Origin: Trichocoleus sp.
GTDB lineage: Bacteria; Cyanobacteriota; Cyanobacteriia; Elainellales; Elainellaceae
Length of the DNA: 64,000 nt
Reading direction: 5' to 3'
NCBI GenBank assembly: GCA_036702865.1
Contig: DATNQD010000027.1
Location: forward strand, 349,637-413,636
Below, piece by piece: positions 19,007-29,252 of the stretch (positions are counted from its first letter, which is position 1; the number at the start of each line of letters is the position of its first letter). Made by a program: the position numbers and the translations under genes. The notes under the pieces are model-generated. The model was not told the DNA's origin, ran no database searches, and was given only the letters and a program-made list of their open reading frames with translations.

Positions 19007-19223
19007 GGAATACGTCCTCTTCTTCTTAATCTCAAATACGCTCGCAAATCTGCATTGGTCTAGCCTTGTGCGGTAAGGTTTGCAGATTTTGCCCTACCAG
19101 ACTGAAAAAGATGGTATCACGCCTAAAACATGACGTCAAACATACCCGACTAAATTTATCGGGATTAAATTGGCAAAGCTCTTTTCTGTTAGAGCAACCG
19201 ATCGATGAGCTGAGAGCCATTTT

Positions 19224-19526
19224 CTACCCACCACTGACAGGCGGAATAAAAACAACTTCATCTCCATTGCTTAAAACCGTATTCGGTTCTACAAATTGCA
19301 GATTCACGCCAAAGCGGGTTAAATTACGCCACTGCTCAAGTTCTGGGTGCTCCGTTAAACACCGATCGCAGACCTGTGCCACCGTTGTTCCAGGCGGCAA
19401 GTGTAGTACCATTTCTGATACGCCATAAGCTTCCTGGTATGCCGCAAACAATTTAACGGTGATACTAATATTGTCGTTCGCGCTATCGCCATTCTTCGGC
19501 GGCTGAAGCCGCTCTTCCTGCACCAT
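19224..19526 (-). CDS. MoaD-like protein (molybdopterin synthase small subunit family)
   Basis: A 100-residue protein with an extra N-terminal segment of about 20 polar residues followed by a ubiquitin-like fold (ITVKLFAAYQEAYG) and a C-terminal Gly-Gly (VFIPPVSGG). The KLFA.....G opening and the FIPPVSGG end are typical of MoaD, which carries the sulfur for molybdopterin. No moaE or moeB lies next to it; instead threonine synthase is downstream on the same strand after about 215 bases. It could be the real MoaD or a second sulfur carrier for the neighbouring enzyme. Confidence 0.85.
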   Translation of the reverse strand: MVQEERLQPPKNGDSANDNISITVKLFAAYQEAYGVSEMVLHLPPGTTVAQVCDRCLTEHPELEQWRNLTRFGVNLQFVEPNTVLSNGDEVVFIPPVSGG

Positions 19527-19644
19527 TTCATCCTCCTCCCTAAAGCGCCCCAGAATACAAATTTCTCTTCATCCTGGCATCTCCTTCTCCGCCTTTCTCC
19601 ACCCCCTGGCATACTGAAGAAAATCGCTTACTCCAACTGCCCCT

Positions 19645-20025
19645 ATGTTTGGTACGTTTCAACAAAGCCATCTCCGCATTGAGATTGATGCCTCAGCGCA
19701 ACAGATCAGCGACAGTCTGCTTCGTCCAGATCAATTTCGCCGCTGGTTGTCCCCGCAAACTTTCTCAGCTGGATTACCCGATCGCCTCCAAACAGGCACT
19801 ATTTTTATGAGCTGGACAGGACCTGTACCAATCCAACATCAAGTGAATCTGGCAGAGGCTAATCAGCTACGCATGATCTTAAGCCAGGGAATTGATGGGT
19901 ATCATGCCTGGTCTTGGGGTGAGGGATGGATTCAATCTCAAATTGAAGGTGTGTCTCTGCTGCCGCTCAACCTGGGACAAACGCTCGGTTTGCTGCGGCT
20001 GCGTCAGTTTCTTGCCAGCCAGTAA
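19645..20025 (+). CDS. SRPBCC-like hypothetical protein
   Basis: A 126-residue soluble protein. The start (HLRIEIDASAQQISDSLLRPDQFRRWL, read as strand then helix with a Trp) looks like the opening of SRPBCC/polyketide-cyclase-like domains that bind hydrophobic ligands, and the conserved-looking SWGEGW lies near residue 92. No catalytic residues can be named. ATG at 19645. It converges with uspA, with one base between the stop codons. Confidence 0.6.
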   Translation: MFGTFQQSHLRIEIDASAQQISDSLLRPDQFRRWLSPQTFSAGLPDRLQTGTIFMSWTGPVPIQHQVNLAEANQLRMILSQGIDGYHAWSWGEGWIQSQIEGVSLLPLNLGQTLGLLRLRQFLASQ

Positions 20026-20026
20026 T

Positions 20027-20449
20027 CTACTTTGGCTTGACAACCAGCACAGAACAAGTTGCCGCTTCAACAACCTGGCTGCTGACTGACCCCTCCAGTA
20101 TTCGGCTGATACCTGTTAGACCGCGACTGCCAATCACAATCAAATCAACTTTGTGGATGTTGGCGAGGCGAATAATCTCCTCAGCCGGATCACCTGTGAC
20201 AATTTCCAGTTCACTCTTACAAGGCAGGCTTGCCTGATAAGACTGCAGCTTTTCCAAAGAGGAACCAGTAATTGCTTCTGCCTCAACCTGAGGACGATCG
20301 ACGGCAAGATCTGGATCGGCTCCAAGGTTAACCAGAACATGAGCAATAATTACCTCACCTTCGGTCTGAAGATGAAGCTGCTGTACCGTCTGAATCACCT
20401 GTTCTGAAAGATCAGAACTATCCAGAGCAATCAAAATCTTCTCTAGCAC
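20027..20449 (-). CDS. Universal stress protein, UspA family
   Basis: A 140-residue nucleotide-binding stress protein. The ATP-binding signature is in the C-terminal half (VIGSRGLTGISRILEGSVSS), and an early Asp follows the first strand (KILIALDSSD). I chose the GTG at 20449 because a perfect GGAGG lies six bases before it on the minus strand (20456-20460) and because the first beta-strand then starts at residue 4; a longer frame to 20515 adds 22 residues with no match to the fold. Ligand and signal are unknown. It stands between the SRPBCC-like gene (convergent) and hisD (same strand, about 110 bases away). Confidence 0.92.
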   Translation of the reverse strand: MLEKILIALDSSDLSEQVIQTVQQLHLQTEGEVIIAHVLVNLGADPDLAVDRPQVEAEAITGSSLEKLQSYQASLPCKSELEIVTGDPAEEIIRLANIHKVDLIVIGSRGLTGISRILEGSVSSQVVEAATCSVLVVKPK

Positions 20450-20557
20450 CGCTAACCTCCAACCGGATATTGAGTTCTGAGTTCCTAGTTTTGATGGTTG
20501 AGCGCAGAAATTCAACTAAAGCTTGAGAAACTCAATAACTCTATCCCAGGCTGAGAA

Positions 20558-21877
20558 TTATGCGTCTTGATTCAAGTTGCCTTCCGTACGGAGCCGGACT
20601 GAATCACCATGAGAAGACAGACCTTCCGCCTCGGTTAATGCCTCGATCGCTCCTGCCACTTTCTGAAGTGCGATCGGGGAGTATTGAATCAGGCTAGAGT
20701 GCTTGATGAACGTTTCAACGCTGAGAGCAGAAGCATAGCGAGCAGAACCTGAAGTGGGCAGCGTATGATTGGGTCCAGCGAGATAATCACCAACGGCTTC
20801 TGGCGTTGAATGACCTAGGAAGATCGCTCCAGCATGACGAATATGCTCCAGTAAGCTCCAAGGGTCTTCGACTTCCAACTCCAAGTGTTCAGGTGCAAAC
20901 TCGTTCGATAGCTCGGCTGCAATTTCAAGAGAATCAACCACCACAACTAAGCCGTAGTGAGCGATCGCTTTTTCAGTCAGAAGCCGACGCGGATGGTTGA
21001 GTAGCTGTTGTTTTACCTCAGCCACAACCTGCATTGCCAAATCCATACTTGTTGTCAGCAGAATGGCGGCTGCCATTGGATCATGCTCTGCCTGCGCCAG
21101 CATATCGACTGCCACGTGAACTGGATTCGCCTCAGCATCTGCAATAATCAGTACTTCCGATGGACCTGCCAGCGAGTCAATACCAACCGTGCCATACACC
21201 AGCTTTTTCGCCAGGGTCACATAAATATTTCCAGGTCCAGTAACAACATCAACCTTAGGAATTGTTTCTGTGCCATAAGCCAGAGCACCAATTGCCTGAG
21301 CGCCACCAACTCGATAAATTTCCTGTACGCCTGCTTCCTGAGCCGCAACTAACACCGCCGGATTAATGGTTTTGTCAGAGCGGGGCGGAGTAACCATGGC
21401 AATTCGAGGTACTTTCGCGACCTTTGCCGGAATGGCATTCATGATCACCGTACTGGGATATGAAGCGCGTCCTCCAGGAACATAAAGCCCAGCCCGATCG
21501 ACCGGGGTATAACGTTTCCCCAGCACAATTTCATCCTCACCAAACTGCACCCAGCTTTTGGGAATACGCTGACGATGGAAAGCTTCTACCTGCCGGCAGG
21601 CAAGCCGGATCGCATCCAGAAGCTCTTTGGAAACTTGCTGATAGGCTGCTTCAAGTTCAGAGCCACTCACTCGTAGCTCATCTGGTTTCAGCACCAGTTG
21701 GTCAAATTCTTCGGTGTAATGAAGAACAGCTCGATCGCCCTGTCGCCTCACTGCCTGGAGAACTTCCCGGACCGTTGCCTCTTTATGAACAACCTGATCA
21801 TCATGGGTGCGATCACAAATTCGCTTTAGTTCGGTGAGTGCCTCAGCCCGCTGATTAATGATTCGCAGCATCGCCAC
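20558..21877 (-). CDS. hisD: Histidinol dehydrogenase
   Basis: A 439-residue enzyme that carries out the last two oxidations of histidine synthesis, histidinol to histidine, with NAD and zinc. Signature segments are PGGRASYPSTVIMN, the GPSEVLIIAD loop, the zinc-ligand region AQAEHDPMAAA, and the catalytic His in FAPEHLELE. The start may be the GTG at 21877 or the ATG two codons later. It is divergent from rpsT, an arrangement frequently seen in cyanobacteria. No other his gene is in the window, as expected for the scattered his genes of cyanobacteria. Confidence 0.96.
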   Translation of the reverse strand: MAMLRIINQRAEALTELKRICDRTHDDQVVHKEATVREVLQAVRRQGDRAVLHYTEEFDQLVLKPDELRVSGSELEAAYQQVSKELLDAIRLACRQVEAFHRQRIPKSWVQFGEDEIVLGKRYTPVDRAGLYVPGGRASYPSTVIMNAIPAKVAKVPRIAMVTPPRSDKTINPAVLVAAQEAGVQEIYRVGGAQAIGALAYGTETIPKVDVVTGPGNIYVTLAKKLVYGTVGIDSLAGPSEVLIIADAEANPVHVAVDMLAQAEHDPMAAAILLTTSMDLAMQVVAEVKQQLLNHPRRLLTEKAIAHYGLVVVVDSLEIAAELSNEFAPEHLELEVEDPWSLLEHIRHAGAIFLGHSTPEAVGDYLAGPNHTLPTSGSARYASALSVETFIKHSSLIQYSPIALQKVAGAIEALTEAEGLSSHGDSVRLRTEGNLNQDA

Positions 21878-22115
21878 ATTGGGGTAAAGATGAGAGTCTG
21901 GAGTTTGCCGCTGAAATCGCCAAGGAATGCGATCCCCTCAGTGACCACAACCACCAGACGGAACCAGTATGTCTTATAGCTTAACCTGGATTTCCAGAGG
22001 ATTTGTGTAGAGACTCTATCAGTTTGTCTCACGTTTTTGTAAGATCATTCGCTAGAATGATAGATCGCTAGAAATTTTCCTGTCTGAATGTAGTCATTAA
22101 GGGTAGAGAGTAGCT

Positions 22116-22418
22116 GTGGCAAATATCAAATCTGCAATCAAGCGTATCCAAATCGCAGAGCGCAATCGTTTACGGAATAAGTCTTACAAGTCAGCTGTTA
22201 AAACGCTGATGAAGCGGTATCTTGAAGCTGTTGATAAATATGCTGCTGCACCCACCCCTGAACTAAAGCAGGAAGTGCAAGAGCGGATGGCAGTGGCTTA
22301 CAGCAAGATTGATAAGGCAGTCAAGCATGGGATCCTTCATGCAAACACTGGAGCGCGTAAGAAATCCCGCCTTGCTAGGGTTTTGAAGAGAAAAGAGGAA
22401 GCTGTATCTGCATCGTAA
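22116..22418 (+). CDS. rpsT: 30S ribosomal protein S20
   Basis: A 100-residue, very basic helical protein with the S20 signatures [12 protein letters not shown] at the start and [16 protein letters not shown] near the end. It binds 16S rRNA in the body of the small subunit. GTG start. The TatD hydrolase gene follows after about 150 bases on the same strand. rpsT, tatD and rpoBC in this order is a conserved cyanobacterial neighbourhood. Confidence 0.97.
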   Translation: MANIKSAIKRIQIAERNRLRNKSYKSAVKTLMKRYLEAVDKYAAAPTPELKQEVQERMAVAYSKIDKAVKHGILHANTGARKKSRLARVLKRKEEAVSAS

Positions 22419-22570
22419 GCGACCTAGGTATGCAGTTTCGGCTGTGGGCATCGCTCGATCGAGGTTTTTGACGCTGAAAATCTGGATGCTAACTTCGCTA
22501 AAGCATTTGCTGAGGAAGATGGCTCAAGGCAAACTGTTTTTTGCCACAAGTCGCTTGTGAGCTAACTGTC

Positions 22571-23347
22571 ATGCAACTGATCGATACCCACGTTCACGTC
22601 AACTTTGAGAGCTTTCAGCCTGATTTAGATGCCGTTGCCCAAAACTGGCGTGAAGCAGGTGTTGTTCGGCTTGTCCATTCTTGTGTAGAGCCAGGGGAGT
22701 TTGAGCAGATCCGCTCGATCGCCGATCGCTTCCCTGAGATCTCATTTGCAGTAGGGCTGCACCCACTAGATATGGACAAGTGGACTGCTGAAACTCCCAG
22801 CAAAATCCTCTCGTTGGCACAGTCTGATTCAAGGGTTGTCGCGATCGGGGAGACAGGGCTGGACTTTTTTAAGTCCGACGATCGAGAGCAGCAAGAAGTA
22901 GCCTTTCAGGCACAGTTGATGATTGCCCGCCAGCTTGATCTGCCAGTCATTGTTCACTGCCGAGATGCCGCAGAACCAATGGCAGTGCTGCTGCGAGAAT
23001 TTTGGGCACAGGGGGCAGTAAAGGGGGTCATGCACTGCTGGAGTGGAACACCCGAAGAGACGCAGTGGTTTCTTGATCTGGGGTTCTACATCAGCTTTAG
23101 CGGCATTGTTACTTTCAAAAATGCGACTCAGGTGCAAGAGTCTGCCCGACTCGTCCCTGACGATCGTCTTTTGATCGAAACAGACTGTCCTTTTCTCTCT
23201 CCTGTACCCAAGCGGGGGGAGCAGCGAAATCAACCTGCTTATGTTCGCTATGTGGCAGAACAACTAGCACGATTAAAAGGCGTCTCGGTAGAAACGATCG
23301 CTGCTCAAACGACAGCAAATGCCTACCGATTATTTGACTTATCCTGA
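22571..23347 (+). CDS. TatD family metal-dependent hydrolase
   Basis: A 258-residue TIM-barrel hydrolase; members act as 3'-5' DNases or RNases with two metal ions. Metal ligands are visible in IDTHVHVNF (HxH), IGETGLDFF (Glu), VIVHCRDA (His), MHCWSG (His) and [10 protein letters not shown] (Asp). I prefer the ATG at 22571, which starts the protein at MQLIDTHVH, over an upstream frame to 22541. It lies between rpsT and rpoB, the usual place for this gene in cyanobacteria. Physiological substrate unknown. Confidence 0.95.
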   Translation: MQLIDTHVHVNFESFQPDLDAVAQNWREAGVVRLVHSCVEPGEFEQIRSIADRFPEISFAVGLHPLDMDKWTAETPSKILSLAQSDSRVVAIGETGLDFFKSDDREQQEVAFQAQLMIARQLDLPVIVHCRDAAEPMAVLLREFWAQGAVKGVMHCWSGTPEETQWFLDLGFYISFSGIVTFKNATQVQESARLVPDDRLLIETDCPFLSPVPKRGEQRNQPAYVRYVAEQLARLKGVSVETIAAQTTANAYRLFDLS

Positions 23348-23599
23348 ATGTCTTCAAGGGCTGCGGAGTTCTGTCTGTTGTAATGGTCTAATGGCTACTC
23401 TGCATTAAACGGCAGAATATTTGTTCATTCATTCAGACTTCTTCAAGCTTCGCCCCACAAAAAGAGGCATATCCGTCATAATGAGGAGTGGGACACAAAA
23501 GTATAAGTTGAGGTAGTATCTTTCGCAGGCTAAGATTCGCCGGGCTTTTGTCAGCTTCACCCCTAGACTGCATAGTTTTCAGTTGTCGATCTTGAATAA

Positions 23600-23628
23600 T
23601 TGACAGACTCCATTGTTTAAGCTATACT
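23600..23628 (+). promoter_or_regulatory. Consensus sigma-70-type promoter of rpoB
   Basis: TTGACA at 23600-23605 and TATACT at 23623-23628 with a 17-base spacer. Transcription would start near 23635 and give a leader of about 200 bases before the rpoB ATG. The match to consensus and the position support it as the main promoter of the rpoB-rpoC1-rpoC2 operon. Confidence 0.85.
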
Positions 23629-23833
23629 TCGTCTGCCTTGTCCGTCAAAGCCCTAACTCTATAGGCTCAAATTTCGCTGGAACTCTACGAAATCTGTCTA
23701 CGCATACCTTCATATCAAACTAATCCGCATTCAGTCTTCGAGATCGGAGGACTGAAGTTTTTTCATTGTATAGATTTACCAACTACTGCCGTGCTGGGGA
23801 TTTTCCCTAAGGACGACCACTTCGAGGAGACGC

Positions 23834-26800
23834 ATGAGTAATCTAACCCAAACCGCACCTATCTTTACCCTACCAGACCTGGTTGAGATTCAGCGGGCGA
23901 GCTTCCGCTGGTTTTTGGAGGAGGGCTTAATTGAGGAGTTAGACAGTTTCTCACCCATCACGGATTACACCGGGAAGCTGGAACTTCATTTCTTGGGGAA
24001 AGACTTTAAGCTACGACGACCCAAATATGACGTTGACGAAGCCAAGCGGCGGGATGCAACCTATGCCGTGCAAATGTATGTTCCAACTCGTCTAATTAAT
24101 AAAGAGACAGGCGAGATTAAGGAGCAAGAGGTTTTCATTGGTGATCTGCCACTGATGACCGATCGCGGTACGTTTATCATCAACGGTGCAGAACGGGTAA
24201 TCGTCAATCAGATTGTCCGTAGCCCTGGGGTGTACTACAAGAAAGAAGTAGACAAAAACGGTCGCAGTGCGTTCAATGCCAGCCTGATTCCAAACCGGGG
24301 CGCTTGGCTTAAGTTTGAGACCGATAAGAATGACTTGGTGTGGGTTCGTATCGATAAAACCCGCAAGCTGTCTGCACAAGTTCTGCTAAAAGCATTGGGG
24401 TTAAGCGACGGTGAGATCTTTGATGCGCTCCGTCACCCTGAGTACTTCCAGAAGACGATCGAGAAAGAAGGTCAGTTCAGCGAAGAAGAAGCGCTGATGG
24501 AGCTTTACCGGAAACTGCGCCCCGGTGAGCCTCCAACGGTTTCAGGTGGTCAGCAGTTGCTTGACTCTCGCTTTTTTGACCCCAAACGCTATGACTTAGG
24601 ACGAGTTGGACGCTACAAGCTCAACAAAAAACTGCGTCTGAGCGTTCCAGAAACGACGCGCATTCTCACGCCCCAAGATATTTTGGCGGCGATCGACTAC
24701 TTAATCAACCTGGAATTTGATACGGGTGGCACAGATGATATTGACCACCTGGGTAATCGACGAGTGCGCTCAGTTGGTGAACTGCTGCAAAACCAGGTGC
24801 GTGTGGGCTTGAACCGTCTGGAACGGATTATCCGAGAACGGATGACGGTATCTGACGCGGATTCACTGACTCCTGCATCACTGGTCAACCCCAAGCCCCT
24901 AGTTGCGGCAATTAAGGAGTTCTTTGGCTCCTCGCAGCTATCTCAGTTTATGGATCAAACCAATCCATTAGCTGAGTTGACCCACAAGCGCCGTCTGAGT
25001 GCGCTAGGTCCTGGAGGTTTGACGCGAGAGCGGGCAGGCTTTGCCGTGCGAGATATTCACCCTTCGCATTACGGGCGGATTTGCCCGATCGAAACGCCAG
25101 AAGGTCCAAACGCGGGTTTGATTGGTTCACTGGCAACGCACGCTCGTGTCAATGCTTACGGCTTTATTGAAACGCCGTTCTACCGAGTTGAGAATGGTCG
25201 TGTTCGGAAGGATATTCCGGCACTGTATATGACTGCTGACGAAGAGGACGATTTGCGCGTCGCTCCAGGCGATATCCCCATGGACGAAGAGGGTAGAATT
25301 CTGGGCGATCAAGTTCCGGTTCGCTATCGGCAGGTCTTTACAACGACAACCCCTGATGAGGTAGACTACGTTGCCGTTTCGCCTGTACAGATCATTTCAG
25401 TAGCAACTTCGCTCATTCCGTTCCTGGAACATGATGATGCGAACCGCGCTCTCATGGGATCAAACATGCAGCGTCAGGCAGTTCCCCTCCTACACCCAGA
25501 GCGTCCCTTAGTGGGGACAGGGTTGGAAGCGCAAGCTGCTCGTGACTCTGGGATGGTGATCGTCAGCCGTACCGATGGTGAGGTGACTTATGTCGATGCC
25601 AACCGGATTCGCGTGCGCGACGAAAGCGGTAGAGAACATGAGTATCAACTGCAAAAATACCAGCGATCGAACCAGGACACTTGCTTAAACCAGCGTCCGA
25701 TCGTCTTTGCGGGTGAGCGGGTTGTGGCAGGTCAGATCATGGCGGATGGTTCTGCCACTGAAAAAGGTGAACTGGCACTGGGTCAGAATGTTCTAGTCGC
25801 TTACATGCCCTGGGAAGGCTACAACTATGAGGACGCCATCCTGATCAGTGAACGCCTGGTCTATGACGACGTGTACACCTCAATCCACATTGAAAAGTAC
25901 GAAATTGAGGCGCGTCAGACCAAGCTTGGACCTGAGGAAATCACTCGTGAAATCCCGAACGTCGGTGAAGATGCGCTCCGTCAACTTGACGAGACAGGCA
26001 TTATCCGCATTGGGGCATGGGTCGAAGCCAGCGATATTCTCGTAGGTAAAGTCACACCGAAAGGGGAGTCTGATCAGCCGCCAGAAGAGAAGCTCCTCCG
26101 AGCAATCTTTGGTGAAAAGGCGCGAGATGTGCGCGATAACTCACTCCGTGTGCCAAACGGCGAGAAAGGACGGGTGGTTGACGTGCGGGTGTTTACCCGT
26201 GAGCAGGGGGATGAATTGCCGCCTGGTGCAAACATGGTCGTGCGCGTCTACGTGGCTCAGAAGCGCAAGATTCAGGTGGGTGATAAGATGGCGGGTCGTC
26301 ATGGCAACAAGGGGATTATTTCTCGGATTCTGCCGCAGGAAGATATGCCCTACTTACCTGATGGATCACCTATCGATATTGTCCTGAATCCACTAGGGGT
26401 ACCCTCCCGGATGAACGTAGGGCAGGTGTTTGAGTGCTTGCTCGGTTGGGCAGGACATAACCTCAACTCGCGCTTCAAGATGATTCCGTTTGATGAGATG
26501 CACGGTGAGGAAGCTTCTCGTTTGACGACTCACGGCAAGCTGCAGGAAGCCCGCGATACGACTGGTCAGGACTGGATCTATGACCCTGCTAATCCAGGCA
26601 AAATCCAGGTTTATGACGGACGGACTGGAGAAGCCTTCGATCGCGCTATCACGATAGGTAAAGCCTATATGCTGAAACTCGTCCACCTGGTTGACGATAA
26701 GATCCATGCTCGATCGACTGGTCCATACTCTCTCGTAACCCAGCAGCCGCTTGGTGGTAAAGCGCAGCAAGGGGGTCAGCGATTTGGAGAGATGGAGGTG

Positions 26801-27133
26801 TGGGCACTGGAGGCATTTGGTGCAGCCTATATCCTGCAAGAGCTACTAACCGTTAAGTCTGACGATATGCAGGGTCGGAATGAAGCACTGAATGCGATCG
26901 TCAAAGGAAAAGCGATTCCTCGTCCGGGTACGCCTGAGTCGTTCAAGGTGTTGATGCGGGAGCTTCAGTCTCTCTGTCTAGATATTGCTGCTCATAAGCT
27001 GCAAACGATGGAGGATGGCACCAGCCGCGATATCGAAATCGACTTGATGGCGGATGTCGGCAACCGCCGTACCCCTTCCCGTCCAACCTATGAATCCATT
27101 TCTCGCGAAGAGATGGAAGAAGTCGAGGAGTAA
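23834..27133 (+). CDS. rpoB: DNA-directed RNA polymerase subunit beta
   Basis: A 1099-residue beta subunit that builds half of the polymerase active centre. Recognisable parts are [14 protein letters not shown], the rifampicin-region sequence [35 protein letters not shown], and the C-terminal [13 protein letters not shown] and [20 protein letters not shown]. The rifampicin pocket shows the wild-type pattern. The length is typical for cyanobacteria, which lack the insertions of the E. coli subunit. A GAGGAG lies about seven bases before the ATG. The gene heads the rpoB-rpoC1-rpoC2 operon. Confidence 0.99.
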   Translation: MSNLTQTAPIFTLPDLVEIQRASFRWFLEEGLIEELDSFSPITDYTGKLELHFLGKDFKLRRPKYDVDEAKRRDATYAVQMYVPTRLINKETGEIKEQEVFIGDLPLMTDRGTFIINGAERVIVNQIVRSPGVYYKKEVDKNGRSAFNASLIPNRGAWLKFETDKNDLVWVRIDKTRKLSAQVLLKALGLSDGEIFDALRHPEYFQKTIEKEGQFSEEEALMELYRKLRPGEPPTVSGGQQLLDSRFFDPKRYDLGRVGRYKLNKKLRLSVPETTRILTPQDILAAIDYLINLEFDTGGTDDIDHLGNRRVRSVGELLQNQVRVGLNRLERIIRERMTVSDADSLTPASLVNPKPLVAAIKEFFGSSQLSQFMDQTNPLAELTHKRRLSALGPGGLTRERAGFAVRDIHPSHYGRICPIETPEGPNAGLIGSLATHARVNAYGFIETPFYRVENGRVRKDIPALYMTADEEDDLRVAPGDIPMDEEGRILGDQVPVRYRQVFTTTTPDEVDYVAVSPVQIISVATSLIPFLEHDDANRALMGSNMQRQAVPLLHPERPLVGTGLEAQAARDSGMVIVSRTDGEVTYVDANRIRVRDESGREHEYQLQKYQRSNQDTCLNQRPIVFAGERVVAGQIMADGSATEKGELALGQNVLVAYMPWEGYNYEDAILISERLVYDDVYTSIHIEKYEIEARQTKLGPEEITREIPNVGEDALRQLDETGIIRIGAWVEASDILVGKVTPKGESDQPPEEKLLRAIFGEKARDVRDNSLRVPNGEKGRVVDVRVFTREQGDELPPGANMVVRVYVAQKRKIQVGDKMAGRHGNKGIISRILPQEDMPYLPDGSPIDIVLNPLGVPSRMNVGQVFECLLGWAGHNLNSRFKMIPFDEMHGEEASRLTTHGKLQEARDTTGQDWIYDPANPGKIQVYDGRTGEAFDRAITIGKAYMLKLVHLVDDKIHARSTGPYSLVTQQPLGGKAQQGGQRFGEMEVWALEAFGAAYILQELLTVKSDDMQGRNEALNAIVKGKAIPRPGTPESFKVLMRELQSLCLDIAAHKLQTMEDGTSRDIEIDLMADVGNRRTPSRPTYESISREEMEEVEE

Positions 27134-27269
27134 GAGCTTGGGGGGTTGCTGTTCACTCATTGCTACCGACGGATCAGAACTTGTCGTTAGCCAGTGAATT
27201 TGTTTTACCCCCTGACCTTCAACCTCGTGATTGAGAACTGCCAGCATAAGTTTTAAGGAAGTATTTGCG

Positions 27270-29138
27270 ATGCCAAAGCTCGAACAGCGGTTTGACTACG
27301 TCAAAATTGGTCTGGCATCTCCTGAGCGAATTCGTCAGTGGGGAGAGCGTACCCTTCCCAATGGCATGGTTGTTGGAGAGGTGACAAAGCCAGAAACCAT
27401 TAACTACCGCACACTCAAACCAGAAATGGATGGTCTGTTCTGTGAACGGATCTTTGGTCCTGCGAAGGATTGGGAATGCCACTGCGGCAAATACAAGCGG
27501 GTACGCCACCGGGGAATTGTTTGCGAACGCTGCGGCGTTGAGGTGACTGAATCTCGCGTGCGTCGTCACCGAATGGGCTATATCAAGCTGGCTGCTCCTG
27601 TAGCGCATGTTTGGTATCTCAAAGGCATTCCCAGCTACATGTCTATCTTGCTCGATATGCCGCTACGGGATGTGGAGCAAATTGTTTATTTCAACTCCTA
27701 TGTCGTGCTCAATGCTGGGAATGCGGAAAATCTTAGCTATAAACAGCTATTGACCGAAGACCAGTGGATTGAAATTGAAGATCAGCTTTACAGCGAAGAC
27801 TCTCAACTGACTGGGATTGAAGTCGGCATCGGTGCGGAAGCCCTCCAGCGATTGCTGCAAGATCTAGATCTGGAGAAAGAAGCAGAACAGCTGCGAGAAG
27901 AAATTGCGGTTGCAAAGGGACAAAAACGCGCCAAGCTAATCAAGCGACTCCGCGTAATCGACAACTTCATCGCGACGCAATCCAAGCCAGATTGGATGAT
28001 TTTGGAAGTGATTCCCGTCATCCCCCCAGATCTGCGCCCGATGGTGCAGCTAGACGGAGGACGCTTTGCCACCTCTGACTTAAACGATCTCTACCGTCGT
28101 GTCATTAACCGGAACAACCGTTTGGCACGTCTTCAGGAAATCCTGGCTCCAGAAATCATTGTTCGAAATGAAAAACGGATGCTTCAGGAAGCGGTAGATG
28201 CGCTAATTGATAATGGACGACGCGGCAGAACGGTGGTCGGTGCGAATAACCGTCCGCTGAAATCCCTGTCTGACATTATTGAGGGTAAGCAAGGTCGTTT
28301 CCGCCAAAACTTGCTGGGTAAACGGGTTGACTACTCTGGACGTTCTGTAATCGTGGTGGGTCCGAAGCTGAAGATTCACCAGTGCGGTCTGCCAAGAGAA
28401 ATGGCGATCGAGCTATTCCAGCCCTTTGTAATTCATCGACTAATCAAACAAGGGTTGGTGAACAACATCAAAGCAGCGAAAAAGCTGATTCAGCGCAACG
28501 ATCCACAGATCTGGGATGTGTTGGAGGAAGTGATCGACGGACACCCAGTCCTGCTTAACCGCGCTCCGACTCTGCACCGTTTGGGAATTCAGTCCTTTGA
28601 GCCAATCCTGGTCGAAGGACGCGCCATTCAAATTCACCCGTTAGTTTGTCCGGCATTCAACGCTGACTTTGACGGAGACCAGATGGCGGTTCACGTTCCC
28701 CTCTCGCTGGAGTCTCAAGCAGAGGCACGTCTGTTAATGCTGGCATCGAACAACATTCTGTCTCCAGCAACGGGTAGACCGATCGTCACGCCGAGCCAGG
28801 ATATGGTCTTGGGCTGCTACTATCTCACTGCCGAAAACCCCAAAGCAACCAAAGGGGCAGGTCGTTACTTCTCCAACCTGGAAGATGTAATTACCGCTTA
28901 TGACCAGGGGGTAATCGATTTGCATTCCTACGTTTGGGTGCGATTTGAGGGACGAGTTGAAGGTGCTGAGAAGGAGCCGATCGAAGTCCAAACAGCGGAA
29001 GACGGTACGGTGACAGAAATCTACAACTTCCAGCGTTTGCGGAAAGATGTTGAAGGAAACATTCTTTCGCAATACATCAAAACGACAGCCGGACGCATTA
29101 TCTACAACAAGACGGTTCATGATGCTTTGGTGAGTTAG
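27270..29138 (+). CDS. rpoC1: DNA-directed RNA polymerase subunit gamma (RpoC1)
   Basis: A 622-residue N-terminal part of beta-prime, encoded as a separate gene in cyanobacteria and plastids. The zinc cluster is in [10 protein letters not shown] and VCERCGVEV near residues 70-90, and the catalytic metal site is [12 protein letters not shown] near residue 465. I chose the ATG at 27270 ([14 protein letters not shown]), with AAGGAAG about eight bases before it; an upstream-extended frame to 27231 adds 13 unrelated residues. The gene starts 136 bases after rpoB. The split from rpoC2 is the normal state, not a frameshift. Confidence 0.99.
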   Translation: MPKLEQRFDYVKIGLASPERIRQWGERTLPNGMVVGEVTKPETINYRTLKPEMDGLFCERIFGPAKDWECHCGKYKRVRHRGIVCERCGVEVTESRVRRHRMGYIKLAAPVAHVWYLKGIPSYMSILLDMPLRDVEQIVYFNSYVVLNAGNAENLSYKQLLTEDQWIEIEDQLYSEDSQLTGIEVGIGAEALQRLLQDLDLEKEAEQLREEIAVAKGQKRAKLIKRLRVIDNFIATQSKPDWMILEVIPVIPPDLRPMVQLDGGRFATSDLNDLYRRVINRNNRLARLQEILAPEIIVRNEKRMLQEAVDALIDNGRRGRTVVGANNRPLKSLSDIIEGKQGRFRQNLLGKRVDYSGRSVIVVGPKLKIHQCGLPREMAIELFQPFVIHRLIKQGLVNNIKAAKKLIQRNDPQIWDVLEEVIDGHPVLLNRAPTLHRLGIQSFEPILVEGRAIQIHPLVCPAFNADFDGDQMAVHVPLSLESQAEARLLMLASNNILSPATGRPIVTPSQDMVLGCYYLTAENPKATKGAGRYFSNLEDVITAYDQGVIDLHSYVWVRFEGRVEGAEKEPIEVQTAEDGTVTEIYNFQRLRKDVEGNILSQYIKTTAGRIIYNKTVHDALVS

Positions 29139-29252
29139 AACAGTTGCGGCATCTTGCAGGGGAGGAGCAGGTGAAGATAAATCCTCCCTGCCGCAGCACT
29201 TCATGATTTGACAATTGAACGAGCGAATTCATACCAGAAAGGGCGAAGACAG

